A stretch of 64,000 nt of DNA, from NCBI RefSeq assembly GCF_023195535.1, contig NZ_JALPNF010000001.1:1-64000 (forward strand), read 5' to 3'. Within the stretch, counting starts at the first letter, position 1, and each line of letters starts with the position of its first letter. The DNA comes from Sphingomonas faeni (lineage in GTDB: Bacteria; Pseudomonadota; Alphaproteobacteria; Sphingomonadales; Sphingomonadaceae). Positions 8,846 through 17,943 of this stretch are shown piece by piece. The translations under genes and the position numbers were made by a program. The notes beneath the pieces were generated by a model. The model was given only the letters and a program-made list of their open reading frames with translations. It had not been told where the DNA came from and ran no database searches.

Positions 8846-9727
8846 TCACTTCGCCGTTCGGGGAGCAAGCCAGCCGCCGTCGGCCAGCCAGTCTTGCAGG
8901 CGATCCGGCCAATGCAGGATCGAGATTCGATCCGACTCGTCGAGGTTGAACGCATGGCCGCTATCCGCATACATGTGCAATTCTGCCGACACGCCGCTCT
9001 TCCGAAGCTGTTCGTAGAGCGCGACCGTGGGTGCCGCACAGCAGGGATCGCGACTGCCGGCGACCAGGAAGGCCGGCGGCGCGTTCTTGACCGCGGCGGC
9101 TGGTATCCCACGCGGTCCGGGGAAGACGAGCACCTGGAAATCGGGGCGGGCGGATTGTTTGTCGACGGCATCGACGGCGGTACGTTCCGAAGGCGCCGGA
9201 TTGTCCGCGATCAGCGACACGAGTTCTCCGCCGGCTGAAAAGCCCATCGCACCGACGCGCGCCGGGTCGATGCCATAGTCAGAGGCATGTGCGCGAACCC
9301 AGCGCAGCGCACGCCGCGCATCGTCCGCAGCGTCGCCCTCGACCGAGTATGTCGAGCCAGGCTCGTTCGCGAGCCGGTATTTCAGCACGAACGCGGTAAC
9401 GCCCATGCGATTTAGCGCGGTCGCGACCTTGGTGCCTTCATTGGTCCACACGAGCAATTTGTGGCCGCCGCCCGGCATGATCACCACCGCCGCCCCGTTG
9501 CGATGCGCAGGTGCGGCGGGGAAGGCGATCAGCGACGGATCGTGGATGTTGCGAACCCAATAGTCGCGCGCGATCTCGGCCTCGCCACGGTGCGCAGATG
9601 ATCCCGGCGCGCCGTTGGGCCAGAGCTTGATCACAGAGTAGTGCGGCGGTTGCTCGGGAGCGGGATCCTGCGCTCCCAGCGGCGCGCTCACCAGCAGCGC
9701 AAGTGCGACGAACACGGCCCGTGTCAC
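8846..9727 (-). CDS. Secreted alpha/beta hydrolase, carbohydrate-esterase-like
   Basis: 293-residue esterase with signal peptide 1-19 (ALLVSAPLGA-QD). Motifs include the oxyanion loop MPGGGHKLL, the nucleophile elbow GFSAGGEL (Ser), and the late DPCCA and HAFNLD segments that would supply the Asp and His. The closest families I recall are acetyl-xylan or feruloyl esterase-like BD-FAE/alpha-beta hydrolase 3. Translation starts at a GTG overlapping the stop of a short upstream frame (GTGA). With GH39 downstream it fits removal of acyl groups from plant polysaccharides. Substrate cannot be read from the sequence. Confidence 0.8.
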   Translation of the reverse strand: MTRAVFVALALLVSAPLGAQDPAPEQPPHYSVIKLWPNGAPGSSAHRGEAEIARDYWVRNIHDPSLIAFPAAPAHRNGAAVVIMPGGGHKLLVWTNEGTKVATALNRMGVTAFVLKYRLANEPGSTYSVEGDAADDARRALRWVRAHASDYGIDPARVGAMGFSAGGELVSLIADNPAPSERTAVDAVDKQSARPDFQVLVFPGPRGIPAAAVKNAPPAFLVAGSRDPCCAAPTVALYEQLRKSGVSAELHMYADSGHAFNLDESDRISILHWPDRLQDWLADGGWLAPRTAK

Positions 9728-9972
9728 TTGGCTTCACCCGTTGCGGCCACTGCGGCACGCGCGGTCAGGGTAGAAGCCTGGGTCGCGCTTGCTCCGGGAA
9801 GTCTACCCGTACCAATGACGAGCGGGTCGGGCTGCGCCAGGGCGGCGATAGAAACCATGACATGCGCCTGCGCCGGCGCGGGCGAGATCGTGCAAATCGT
9901 CAAGGTAGAGAGGTACGAAAAAGGGAGCCCAATCCATCGACCGACGGCTTTCATGCGGGTGCCGAATCCCAT
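9724..9972 (-). pseudogene. Truncated secreted ORF upstream of the esterase
   Basis: Encodes about 82 residues. From the second Met (9954) it has a clear signal peptide ending SPAPAQA-H, followed by only about 45 residues containing DPLVIGTGR, which resembles the start of a TonB-dependent receptor plug. The stop overlaps the esterase GTG. A carbohydrate-type operator lies about 40 bp upstream. The likeliest reading is a receptor or other exported gene that lost its body by deletion while keeping promoter, leader and coupling to the esterase. It could instead be a genuine small exported protein. Confidence 0.35.
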
Positions 9973-10010
9973 AGCCGCTCTCCCACTATTATCGTTTTTT
10001 CCATAGATAT

Positions 10011-10024
10011 CGATAGCGCTACCA
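10011..10024 (-). promoter_or_regulatory. Candidate LacI/XylR-type operator
   Basis: CGATAGCGCTACCA contains the perfect palindrome TAGCGCTA and matches 12 of 14 positions of the TGGTAGCGCTACCA-type sites I recall for xylose/XylR regulation in Caulobacter. It sits in an AT-richer stretch about 40 bp upstream of the short secreted ORF that leads into the esterase and GH39 genes. Confidence 0.45.
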
Positions 10025-10442
10025 TAGTCCAATGGTTTCTGATCATTTCCGAACGATGATGACTTCACTGTCAACGAATGCCACTTGGGATCTACCGCCC
10101 AAGCGGGAGGGCTACCGCGACACGTCCTCAAACGACCGCACTGGCCGCTATCCTCGCAGTCACGATAGTAATGACGGAGAGAGAAGCAGCCAAAAGCATC
10201 ATGGCGCGAAGATGAACGAGCGTCTGAAGTCGCGAAGCGCGTGAGGGCGTGCGAATGGCCGACTATGGTTCAGCCGTTCCGGCTATCCGGTCAGCGTATG
10301 GAGATAACTGTTTTACGGACCTGATCCCGTCGCCGTTAAGAGCAAGAATCCTGTTAGCGGAATTTCGACCATATCGACCGACGTGGCTCCTTCACGTTCA
10401 GGATTGAACCGGGCCTCAGCCGAGACGCCGGTTGGCAGTTAC
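10025..10442. other. Intergenic, no gene seen (about 420 bp)
   Basis: Between the operator and the end of the TupA-like gene. Short frames on both strands lack motifs or ribosome-binding sites. No hairpin with a T-tract was evident. Confidence 0.5.
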
Positions 10443-11345
10443 CTAGTCGACGCCGATTTGATTCCAATGATCACCGAGCAATTCGTCCAATCGAGGCGGA
10501 TCGAACGGATCAAGGCCTGAGCCGGGGTAAAATGTCATTTCGCCAAATCGGGGTATGATGCCTGCGTCGTAGAAGTCGACACGGACGAATTCGAACCCGC
10601 GTCCCAAGGCTTCTGCCCCCTCGACCATGAGTGGCAAGCTGATCGGCGGCCGGACATCGAGACGATCGGCATCGGTCGACATGCCGCGCCAATCCCGATC
10701 GAAGATCACCCATCGGTGGCATGTCTCACGAGCGACGTGAACCTGGATCGCCTCGACCCTGCCGTGAAACACGTAAAGCTTGTAATCGATCGGCAGCGCT
10801 GGTCCCTCGCCGACAAAGGGTTCGATCAATATGCCGCGCGGCACATCACGATAGCCCCATTCGTCGAGCCAGAGGCCGTAGGGCCGTCGCATCCATGCCG
10901 CTGCCGCCGAGCGGACGGCGTTCCAGTCGTCCGCCGCATCCCGGACGATGCGGCACTGGTTGCAGCCGTGACGCGATTTCACGACGAACGGGCCGGGGAA
11001 GGGGATCTGGTCAGGCAGTATTTCGCCCGACCAGAGGGTGGGGGTCACCCAATCCGCGCCAAGCATGGCGGCGACGAATGGCTTTACGGTTATCTTGTCG
11101 ATCATCTGCGGGATGCGAGGATCGCGATCGACCAATTTGCGTCGCTGTACGAACTCGGTGAACCGTCGCGGTCGGTCGATCGACAATTGCCGCCGGTGCC
11201 GCCACCAATAGGTCAGGTGCACGCGGACCCACGCGGCGAGCGCTGGCGCCGGGCGCGCTTTCTCGCCGAAGCCCGCCAGCGAAGACGTTCGCGACCAGGT
11301 CACCGCAAGCGGTGCAGTGGTATTGGGGATCACGTCCGTCTGCAT
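10443..11345 (-). CDS. TupA-like ATP-grasp protein (polysaccharide-biosynthesis type)
   Basis: 300-residue cytoplasmic protein. The segment LVDRDPRIPQMIDKITVKPFVAAMLG is followed by FVVKSRHGCNQC (ATP-grasp nucleotide loop), IEPFVGEGPALPIDYKLYVFHG and FVRVDFYDAG...FGEMTFYPGSGL, which together match the TupA-like ATP-grasp family as I know it. These are found in capsule, teichuronopeptide and exopolysaccharide loci and probably ligate an amino acid or acyl group to a sugar acid. It follows czcA by 6 bp on the same strand, so it may be co-transcribed with the metal-efflux genes, an odd pairing. No polysaccharide genes lie beside it. Confidence 0.75.
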   Translation of the reverse strand: MQTDVIPNTTAPLAVTWSRTSSLAGFGEKARPAPALAAWVRVHLTYWWRHRRQLSIDRPRRFTEFVQRRKLVDRDPRIPQMIDKITVKPFVAAMLGADWVTPTLWSGEILPDQIPFPGPFVVKSRHGCNQCRIVRDAADDWNAVRSAAAAWMRRPYGLWLDEWGYRDVPRGILIEPFVGEGPALPIDYKLYVFHGRVEAIQVHVARETCHRWVIFDRDWRGMSTDADRLDVRPPISLPLMVEGAEALGRGFEFVRVDFYDAGIIPRFGEMTFYPGSGLDPFDPPRLDELLGDHWNQIGVD

Positions 11346-11351
11346 CGATGA

Positions 11352-14300
11352 TCAGAGGGCCGGGTCTACGCGTTCGGCCTGCATGGCGGGCGCGCGCTCC
11401 CGGACCAACCAACGATACAGGCTCGGCAGCAACAACAGCGTCAGCAGCGTCGACGTGACGATCCCGCCGATCACCACGGTCGCCAACGGGCGCTGTACCT
11501 CGGCGCCGGCTCCGCTCGCGATCGCCATCGGGACGATGCCGATCGACGCCACCAACGCGGTCGACAGCACCGGGCGGAGGCGATCGCGTGCACCTTCACG
11601 GACCGCGTCGTCGACGGTGCGCGGGTCGCCGTCGCGGCCGTCGCGCAATGAGTTGATGTGGTCGACCAGCACCAGCCCGTTGAGCATCGCGATCCCCGAC
11701 AGAGCGATGAAGCCGATCGCGGCGGTGATCGAGAACGGCATCCCGCGCAGCCACAGCGCGAGCACGCCGCCGGTCACCGCGAACGGGATGCCGGTATAGA
11801 CGATCGCCGCTTCCTTCACGCTGCCGAGCGCGGCGTAGACCAGCAGGAAGATCAGCACGAGCGCAGCAGGCACGACGATCGACAGGCGCTTCTGCGCGGC
11901 TTCGAGTTGGTGGAACTGGCCGCCGAACTCGATCCGGTAGCCCGGCGGCAGCTTGACCTGGCCGTCGACCGCGGCGCGCGCTTTCGCAACATAGCCGGCG
12001 AGATCGCTGGTGTTGAGCGTCACCATCAGCGCGGCGCGACGCTTGCCGCCGTCGTGGAGGATCGGCTCGACCTTTGGCGTCACGCGCAGCCGGGCGACGC
12101 GCGACAGCGGCACCATGCCATACTCGCCGACGCGCAACGGCAGAGCGAGGATCGCGGTGGGATCGGCGCGTAGGCTTTCGGGCATGCGGACGACGATCAT
12201 GTGCCGTGCCTCGCCTTCGGGGATGAAGCCGACTTCGGCACCGGCGATCGCATCGGTGATCGCCGTGTTCACTTCAGCGGTGCCGAGGCCGAGCCGCAGC
12301 ATCGCCGCGTGATCGAGTTCGACGACTATGCTCTTGGGACGGCCCGCAGTTTCGAACTCGACATGCTCGGTGCCGGGTTGCTTGTCGAGGATCGCCTTGG
12401 CTTGCTTGGCGGCGCGTTCGAGCACGTCGTAATCCTCGCCGAAGATCTTCACCGACACGTCGGCGCGCACGCCTTCGAGCATCTCGTTGAAGCGCATCTC
12501 GATCGGTTGCGCGAACTCGAAGCTCTGGCCCTTGTAGACCTGCCGGCCGATCTTCTCGATCCCCGCGACGAGTTCGTCCTTGGTCTTCGGCTTGCCGTCG
12601 CTCGCCGGCCAGTCCTTTTCGGGTGCGTAGAAGATGTAAAGATCGTTCTCGTTGGGTGGCATCGGATCGGTCGCGACCTCGCTGGTGCCGATCCGCGAGA
12701 AAATGTGGCTGACCTGCGGGAATTGGCGGCGGATCCGGCGTTCGGTTTCCTGTTCGATCGCCAGGCTGCGTTCGAGCGACATGCCCACCGGGCGATAGAC
12801 CATCGCGGTGATCGATCCCTCGTCGAGCTGCGGCGTGAACTGCGATCCGAGCGTCTTGAACACGCCGAACGTCACGGCCAGCATGACCAGCGCGCCGATC
12901 ACCAGCAGCTTGGGATGCGCGAGCGCGCGCTCCAGCGTCGGCGCATAGCCGCGCTCGGCTAGCCCGATCAGACCCTCGTGGCGGGTGTCGTCCTGCTCGC
13001 TCGCGGGGGCGCGGAGCAGCCAGGCGGACAGCGCGGGGACGACGGTGAACGTCCAGACGAGGCCGGCGAAGATCGCCAGCATCACCGCCTGCGCCATCGG
13101 CTGGAACAGCTTGCCCTCGACCCCGCCGAGGCTGAGCACGGGCACATAGACCAGCGCGATGATCGCGATGCCGAACATCGTCGGACGCGCGACCATCCGC
13201 GCGGCGTCCGCCACGGTTTCGCGGCGTTCGTCGGGCGTGAGGTCCTCGCCCTTGGCGCGGCGGCGTTCGGCGAGCAGCCTCAGGCTGTTCTCGACCACCA
13301 CGATCGCGCCGTCGACGATCAGCCCGAAATCGAGCGCGCCGAGACTCATCAGGTTTCCCGACACGCCAATCGCATGCATCCCCGACACCGTGACAAGGAA
13401 GGCGAGCGGGATGACGATCGTTACGATCAGCGCCGCGCGCCAATTGCCCATCACCAGCAGCAGCACGAGCGCGACGAGCAGCGCGCCTTCGCCGAGATTA
13501 TGCTCGACCGTCGATATCGTCCTGTCGACCAGATCGGCGCGACTATATTGCTGGTGGACGACCATGCCCTTGGGCAGCGCCGACTGGATATCGGGCAGCG
13601 CCTCTTGCACCCGCAGCGCAACCTCGCGGCTGTTCTGCCCGACCAGCATCATCACGGTGCCGAGCACGGTCTCCCGCCCGTTCTGCGTCGCGGCGCCCTG
13701 GCGCGGGGCCGATCCGATCACGACGTCGGCGAGATCACGGACCTGGAGCGGGAGGATCCCGCCCGCGAACTTGACCGGGATCGCGCCGATATCGGTCGCG
13801 CTGGTCACGCGGCCGTTGGTGAGTACGGTGAAGCGCTCGGCGCCGCGCGCGATAATGCCGCCGCCCGCATTCTCGACGTTCTTGCCGACCGCCTGCGCGA
13901 GCTCGGCCGCGGTCACGCCGTGCATCGTGAGGCGGCGCGGATCGGGCTCGACGACGAACTGCTGTTCGAGACCGCCATTGGTGTTGACGTCGGCGACGCC
14001 AGTCACTGCCCGCAGCATCGGCCGAACCGTATATTCCTGCGCCTCGTACAGTTCCATCAACTGGCGCTGCGCATCCATGCCCGCGGGCGCGTGCTTCCAT
14101 TCGAGCGTATAGTAATAGATCTCGCCGAGCCCGGTGGTGATCGGCGCGAGCTGCGGCGAGGCGCCGGGCGGCAACTGGTCGCGGACCGCGTTCAGCCGCT
14201 CGGTGACGAGCTGGCGCGCGCGCATCTGGTCGGTGCCGTCCTTGTAGAGCAACGTCACTTGGCTGAGCCCGGTCTTGGTCAACGACCGCGTTTCCTCGAG

Positions 14301-14534
14301 CCCCGGCTGGCCCGCCATCGCGCGCTCGATCGGCAGCGTCGCGAGCCGCTCGATCTCCTCGGGTGCGAGCGCGGGGACCATGGTGTTGACCTGCACCTGG
14401 ACCCCGGTGATGTCAGGGATCGCGTCGATCTGGAGATTGGCGAACGACCACAGGCCGACCGCCGCGATCAGCGCGGTCACCACCGCGATCGCCAGCCGGC
14501 GCCGCGTGACGAAGTCGAGCAAGCTGGCGATCAT
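11352..14534 (-). CDS. czcA: Heavy-metal RND efflux pump, CzcA family
   Basis: 1060-residue inner-membrane proton/metal antiporter. Starts MIASLLDFVTRRRLAIAVV, with two large periplasmic loops and about 12 membrane helices. The helix-4 signature reads DFGLIVDGAIVVVEN, the divalent-cation (Co/Zn/Cd/Ni) form rather than the monovalent Cu/Ag form (from family knowledge). Further family blocks: MRFNEMLEGVRADVSVKIFG and GFIALSGIAMLNGLVL. ATG at 14534 overlaps the czcC stop (ATGA). The periplasmic adaptor CzcB, needed to complete a tripartite pump, is absent here; a divergent two-component pair lies beyond czcC. The long forward frame antisense to it is a shadow of its codon structure. Confidence 0.93.
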   Translation of the reverse strand: MIASLLDFVTRRRLAIAVVTALIAAVGLWSFANLQIDAIPDITGVQVQVNTMVPALAPEEIERLATLPIERAMAGQPGLEETRSLTKTGLSQVTLLYKDGTDQMRARQLVTERLNAVRDQLPPGASPQLAPITTGLGEIYYYTLEWKHAPAGMDAQRQLMELYEAQEYTVRPMLRAVTGVADVNTNGGLEQQFVVEPDPRRLTMHGVTAAELAQAVGKNVENAGGGIIARGAERFTVLTNGRVTSATDIGAIPVKFAGGILPLQVRDLADVVIGSAPRQGAATQNGRETVLGTVMMLVGQNSREVALRVQEALPDIQSALPKGMVVHQQYSRADLVDRTISTVEHNLGEGALLVALVLLLVMGNWRAALIVTIVIPLAFLVTVSGMHAIGVSGNLMSLGALDFGLIVDGAIVVVENSLRLLAERRRAKGEDLTPDERRETVADAARMVARPTMFGIAIIALVYVPVLSLGGVEGKLFQPMAQAVMLAIFAGLVWTFTVVPALSAWLLRAPASEQDDTRHEGLIGLAERGYAPTLERALAHPKLLVIGALVMLAVTFGVFKTLGSQFTPQLDEGSITAMVYRPVGMSLERSLAIEQETERRIRRQFPQVSHIFSRIGTSEVATDPMPPNENDLYIFYAPEKDWPASDGKPKTKDELVAGIEKIGRQVYKGQSFEFAQPIEMRFNEMLEGVRADVSVKIFGEDYDVLERAAKQAKAILDKQPGTEHVEFETAGRPKSIVVELDHAAMLRLGLGTAEVNTAITDAIAGAEVGFIPEGEARHMIVVRMPESLRADPTAILALPLRVGEYGMVPLSRVARLRVTPKVEPILHDGGKRRAALMVTLNTSDLAGYVAKARAAVDGQVKLPPGYRIEFGGQFHQLEAAQKRLSIVVPAALVLIFLLVYAALGSVKEAAIVYTGIPFAVTGGVLALWLRGMPFSITAAIGFIALSGIAMLNGLVLVDHINSLRDGRDGDPRTVDDAVREGARDRLRPVLSTALVASIGIVPMAIASGAGAEVQRPLATVVIGGIVTSTLLTLLLLPSLYRWLVRERAPAMQAERVDPAL

Positions 14535-15817
14535 CGGGCGAGCGCGGTGCCGCCGTTGAGCGCACGCAGCTGGAGCAGCGCCTCGATCGCCTCGCGCCGC
14601 GTGTCGAGCACGGCGTTGGTCGCCTCGATATAGGATTGCTGCATCTGCATGTAGATCGCGAGCGGGATCGCCCCGAGCTGGAAGTTGCGGTTCGCCTCCT
14701 CGGCGGCATCGGCAAAGCTGCGCGGCGTGTTGCCATCCCATTTGCCGAGCGCGGATCGCTTCGCCTCATATTGCGCGGCCTGGTCGAACACGTTGCGCGC
14801 GATCCGGCGTTCGGCATTGACCAGCGTTGCGTTCGCCTGCGCCTGGCGTCCCTGCTCGACCGCGACCTCGCCGGCCTGCCGGTTCCACAGCGGGATCGTC
14901 GTCGAAAGGCGCACGCCGTAGTTGGTCTCGCGGATGTCCGATCGCGCACGGTCGTAATAGGGGCCGATGCCGACGGTCGGGATGCGCGCCTTCCGCGCGA
15001 GATCGACGCGCAGGCCTTGCTGCTCGAATTGCGCGCGGAGGGCCTTCAGCTCGAAATTGTTCGCGGTGGCGTTGGCGGCCAAGGTCGTGCCCGAGGGGAG
15101 ATCGGGGAGCGACATGTCGGGGCGGACGATCCGCAGCCGCGCGGCGAACGGCGCGCCGCGCAACTGGTTGAGTTCGTACAGCGCCGAGTTCGCCTCGGCA
15201 TCCGCCATCGCCGCGGTCCGCTCCGCACTGATCGCGCCGGCCTGGAGCGAGGCGGCTTCGAGGCGCGGCGCGGGGCCGGCGGGATCGCGCGAGACGATCA
15301 CGCGCGCCAGTGCCCGCATCCGCGTCGCGACTTCGCGCGCGACACCCGCCTTCTCGTCGGCAGCAAACAGCGCATAGCCCAACGTCCGCGCCCGCGCCGC
15401 CAGCGTCGCGTCGAACTGCTGGAGACCCATCTTGGCGAGCTCCACCTGCCGTTCCGCAATCGCCCGGCGCAGCGCGATGCGGCCGCCGAACTCGATCGGC
15501 TGGACCACCGAGACGGCATAGGTCAGCCCGTCGCCGAGGGGCATGCCGGTGGTGCGGTCGTCGGCGCGGCGCTGGCCGAACTCGACGACTGTCTCGGGGT
15601 CGGCCCAGCGTCCTGCGGCGGAGCGCTCGACGCCCGCGGTCTCGATCTGACGCTGATAGAATTGCCGTTCCGGATTGTTGGCGACGACGTCCTGCGCGAG
15701 CCGGTCGAGCGAGATCGCGGTGCCGGCCGGGGTCTGCGCAGACGCGGCGGTCGGCATGACGGCGCCAGCCATGAGGGCCAAGGCAACAATCCGCATTACG
15801 TGCTTCTCCAAGGACAT
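14531..15817 (-). CDS. czcC: Outer-membrane efflux channel, CzcC/TolC family
   Basis: 428-residue outer-membrane factor with signal peptide 1 to about 27 (MPTAASA-QT). It shows the two internally similar coiled-coil and beta-strand halves of the TolC fold: RLAQDVVANNPERQFYQRQIETAGVERSAA in the first, and ALRAQFEQQGLRVDLARKARIPTVGIGPYYDRAR, RLSTTIPLWNRQAGE in the second. It forms the exit duct for the czcA pump with which it overlaps by 4 bp. It is the first gene of the operon; a palindrome at 15870-15884 in the promoter region is a likely regulator site. Confidence 0.9.
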   Translation of the reverse strand: MSLEKHVMRIVALALMAGAVMPTAASAQTPAGTAISLDRLAQDVVANNPERQFYQRQIETAGVERSAAGRWADPETVVEFGQRRADDRTTGMPLGDGLTYAVSVVQPIEFGGRIALRRAIAERQVELAKMGLQQFDATLAARARTLGYALFAADEKAGVAREVATRMRALARVIVSRDPAGPAPRLEAASLQAGAISAERTAAMADAEANSALYELNQLRGAPFAARLRIVRPDMSLPDLPSGTTLAANATANNFELKALRAQFEQQGLRVDLARKARIPTVGIGPYYDRARSDIRETNYGVRLSTTIPLWNRQAGEVAVEQGRQAQANATLVNAERRIARNVFDQAAQYEAKRSALGKWDGNTPRSFADAAEEANRNFQLGAIPLAIYMQMQQSYIEATNAVLDTRREAIEALLQLRALNGGTALAR

Positions 15818-15869
15818 ATCCCTGGAAAATCGGTAGCGGAGCGGTCGGCGGCGCGTCGATTAAATCCGC

Positions 15870-15884
15870 GTTCAGAGTCTGAAC
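15870..15884. promoter_or_regulatory. Palindromic operator between czcC and the response-regulator gene
   Basis: GTTCAGA-G-TCTGAAC is a perfect inverted repeat with 7-bp arms and a 1-bp centre. It lies in the 112-bp divergent gap, 53 bp from the czcC start and 46 bp from the response-regulator start, suiting control of both transcripts by the adjacent OmpR-type regulator. Confidence 0.55.
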
Positions 15885-15929
15885 TGCAATTCAATTGACG
15901 GCGCGTCCCCCGGACTGCGAACTGGTCGC

Positions 15930-16607
15930 ATGACGCATATCTTGCTGATCGAGGACGATGCCGGCACCGCGCACGAGATCACGCTCGAGCTGGCGGCGAA
16001 CGGCTATGCGGTGACGCATCACGCGCTGCTCGCGGACGGTTTCATCGCGGCGCAGGATGACGGCGTCGACCTGTTGATCGTCGATCGCCAGCTTCCCGAT
16101 GGCGAGGGGCTCGACCTGATCGCGCGGCTGCGCGCCGAGGGCAGGCGGACGCCCGCACTCGTGCTCAGCGCGCTCGGCAGTCTCGACGACCGCGTGCGGG
16201 GGTTGCGCGCGGGCGGCGACGACTATCTCCCCAAGCCGTTCGCGCTGGTCGAACTGATCGCGCGCGTCGAGGCGTTGCTGCGGCGGCCCAACGAAACGCG
16301 CGACACACGGTTGATCGTTGGCCCGCTCGATCTCGACCTGCTGGCGGGGACCGCGACGCGGTCGGCGCGCGCACTCGACCTGTTGCCGCGCGAACTGAAG
16401 CTGCTCGAATATCTGGTGCGCCGCCCCGACCGGATCGTCACGCGGTCGATGCTGTTGCGCGACGTATGGGGCTATACTTTCGAGCCCAACAGCAACGTCG
16501 TCGACGTCCATATGGGCCGGCTGCGGCGCAAGATCGACGGCGAGGGCGAGCCGCAACTGATCCGCAACGTCCGCGGGCAGGGGTATGTGTTCGATGTCCC
16601 GCTCTAA
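15930..16607 (+). CDS. OmpR/CzcR-family response regulator
   Basis: 225 residues. Receiver domain 1 to about 115 with acidic pair E8-D9-D10, phospho-acceptor D52 (LLIVDRQLPDGEG), the T/S position in VLSALG and K104-region LPKPF. A winged-helix DNA-binding domain follows (DLLPRELKLLEYLVRRPDRIVTRSMLLRDVWGY and VDVHMGRLRRKID...VRGQGYVF). It is divergent from the czcCA operon and overlaps the kinase gene, so it most likely controls metal efflux by activating czcC across the palindrome in the shared promoter. The metal sensed is not evident. Confidence 0.92.
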   Translation: MTHILLIEDDAGTAHEITLELAANGYAVTHHALLADGFIAAQDDGVDLLIVDRQLPDGEGLDLIARLRAEGRRTPALVLSALGSLDDRVRGLRAGGDDYLPKPFALVELIARVEALLRRPNETRDTRLIVGPLDLDLLAGTATRSARALDLLPRELKLLEYLVRRPDRIVTRSMLLRDVWGYTFEPNSNVVDVHMGRLRRKIDGEGEPQLIRNVRGQGYVFDVPL

Positions 16608-17943
16608 CCCGCGCGCGCGCGCGACATGGCGGTGGGGCGGGGCGATCGCGGCGTTGCTGATCGTCCAGTCGCTGGTCGTCGCTGGGCTGTTCTGGGCGCT
16701 CGCCAACGGCAGTCACCGGCGCATGGCCGAACGCGGCTTCGTCCGCGATTGCCGCGGTCTCGCCGCGATGGCCGCGCCCGCGCGACGGTCCGAAGTGCGC
16801 GCGATGCTCGGCCGCGATATCCACCGCGATCGCTTCCTCGCGCTGTTTGCCGCCGATGGCACGTTGATCGACGGCAATATCGCGCGCCTGCCCGTGCCGG
16901 CGTTCACGCGAGGATCGGTGATCGCCGCCGTCGAGACGACCGAACTGCCGGGCAAGACCCGCGATACCGCGCGGCTGGTCGTGTGCGCGATGCCCGACGG
17001 ATCGCGGCTGGTCACCGGTGTCGATCTCGACGATGCGGAGGAGGCGTTGCGAGTGGTCGAGCGGTCGCTGGCGATCGCGTTGATCCCCGCGATCCTGCTG
17101 GCGATTGGCTTCGGACTCGCGGCCGGGCGGCGCGCGGCGCGTCAGGTCGATGCGGTGCGCAAACTCACCGCACGGATCGTCGCGGGCGATCTGGCGGAGC
17201 GCCTGCCGGTCGGGCCCGATCCCGACAGCTTCGGGCTGCTCTGCGCGCACATCAATGCAATGCTCGACCGGCTCCAGCTGCTCGTGACCGAGGTTCGCGG
17301 CGTCGGCGACGACATCGCTCACCAATTGCGCACACCACTGACCCGTTTACGCGCACGCGTCGAGCGTGGCCTGCGCGAGGCGCATACCCGTACGCAGTTC
17401 GAGGCGGTCGCGGATGCCGCGCTGGCGGAGGTCGACACCCTGCTCGGGATCGTCGCTGCGCTGCTGCGGATCCGCGAGCTGGAGGATCAAGCCCGTCGCA
17501 GCCGCTTCGCCGCGGTCGATCTCGCGCGGTTGGCGGAGGATGCGTGCGAGCTTCACCGCCCGACCGCGGAGGATCGCGGGATCGACCTCACCTGCGACAT
17601 CGCCGGGGCCGCCTCTGTCGAGGGCGATGCGAGCCTGTTGATGGAAGCGGTCTCGAATTTGATCGACAACGCGATGAAGTTCGGCCCCGCGGGCGGTCGT
17701 GTCCTGCTGTCGTTGCGGCAGGACGGCAAGCGCGTGGTCATGACCGTGGCCGACGACGGGCCAGGCGTACCGATCGCCGAGCGGTCGCTGGTCACGCAGC
17801 GATTCTACCGCGGCCGGCAGGATTGCGACGGCGCCGGACTCGGGCTCAGCCTGGTCAAGGCGATCGCCGACCTGCACGGCTTCACGCTGCGGTTCGCCGA
17901 TGTCGGCAGCGCGGTCTCGCTGGTGGTATCCTCGCGCTCCTAG
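16585..17943 (+). CDS. Sensor histidine kinase paired with the CzcR-like regulator
   Basis: 452 residues if begun at 16585; ATG at 16594 (MSRSNPRAR) is an equally good start. Helices at about 17-40 and 160-180 flank a short periplasmic sensor of about 115 residues. A HAMP segment, DHp domain with H246 (DIAHQLRTPLTRL) and an ATPase domain follow, with N box SNLIDNAMKFG, D box VADDGPGVP and G box GAGLGLSLVKAIA. The gene overlaps the regulator by 14-23 bp. The small sensor domain resembles CzcS/CusS-type metal sensors. The end shares a CTAG tetranucleotide with the convergent neighbour. Confidence 0.9.
   Translation: MCSMSRSNPRARATWRWGGAIAALLIVQSLVVAGLFWALANGSHRRMAERGFVRDCRGLAAMAAPARRSEVRAMLGRDIHRDRFLALFAADGTLIDGNIARLPVPAFTRGSVIAAVETTELPGKTRDTARLVVCAMPDGSRLVTGVDLDDAEEALRVVERSLAIALIPAILLAIGFGLAAGRRAARQVDAVRKLTARIVAGDLAERLPVGPDPDSFGLLCAHINAMLDRLQLLVTEVRGVGDDIAHQLRTPLTRLRARVERGLREAHTRTQFEAVADAALAEVDTLLGIVAALLRIRELEDQARRSRFAAVDLARLAEDACELHRPTAEDRGIDLTCDIAGAASVEGDASLLMEAVSNLIDNAMKFGPAGGRVLLSLRQDGKRVVMTVADDGPGVPIAERSLVTQRFYRGRQDCDGAGLGLSLVKAIADLHGFTLRFADVGSAVSLVVSSRS

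Noticed and set aside
10032..10244. 70-codon plus-strand frame
   Set aside because: Composition and lack of initiation signals do not support coding.
12978..14633. 551-codon plus-strand open frame
   Set aside because: It lies antisense to czcA and its product is rich in Arg, Asp and His without domains, the usual shadow of high-GC codon bias.
14636..15898. 420-codon plus-strand frame over czcC
   Set aside because: Antisense shadow of the well-supported czcC gene.
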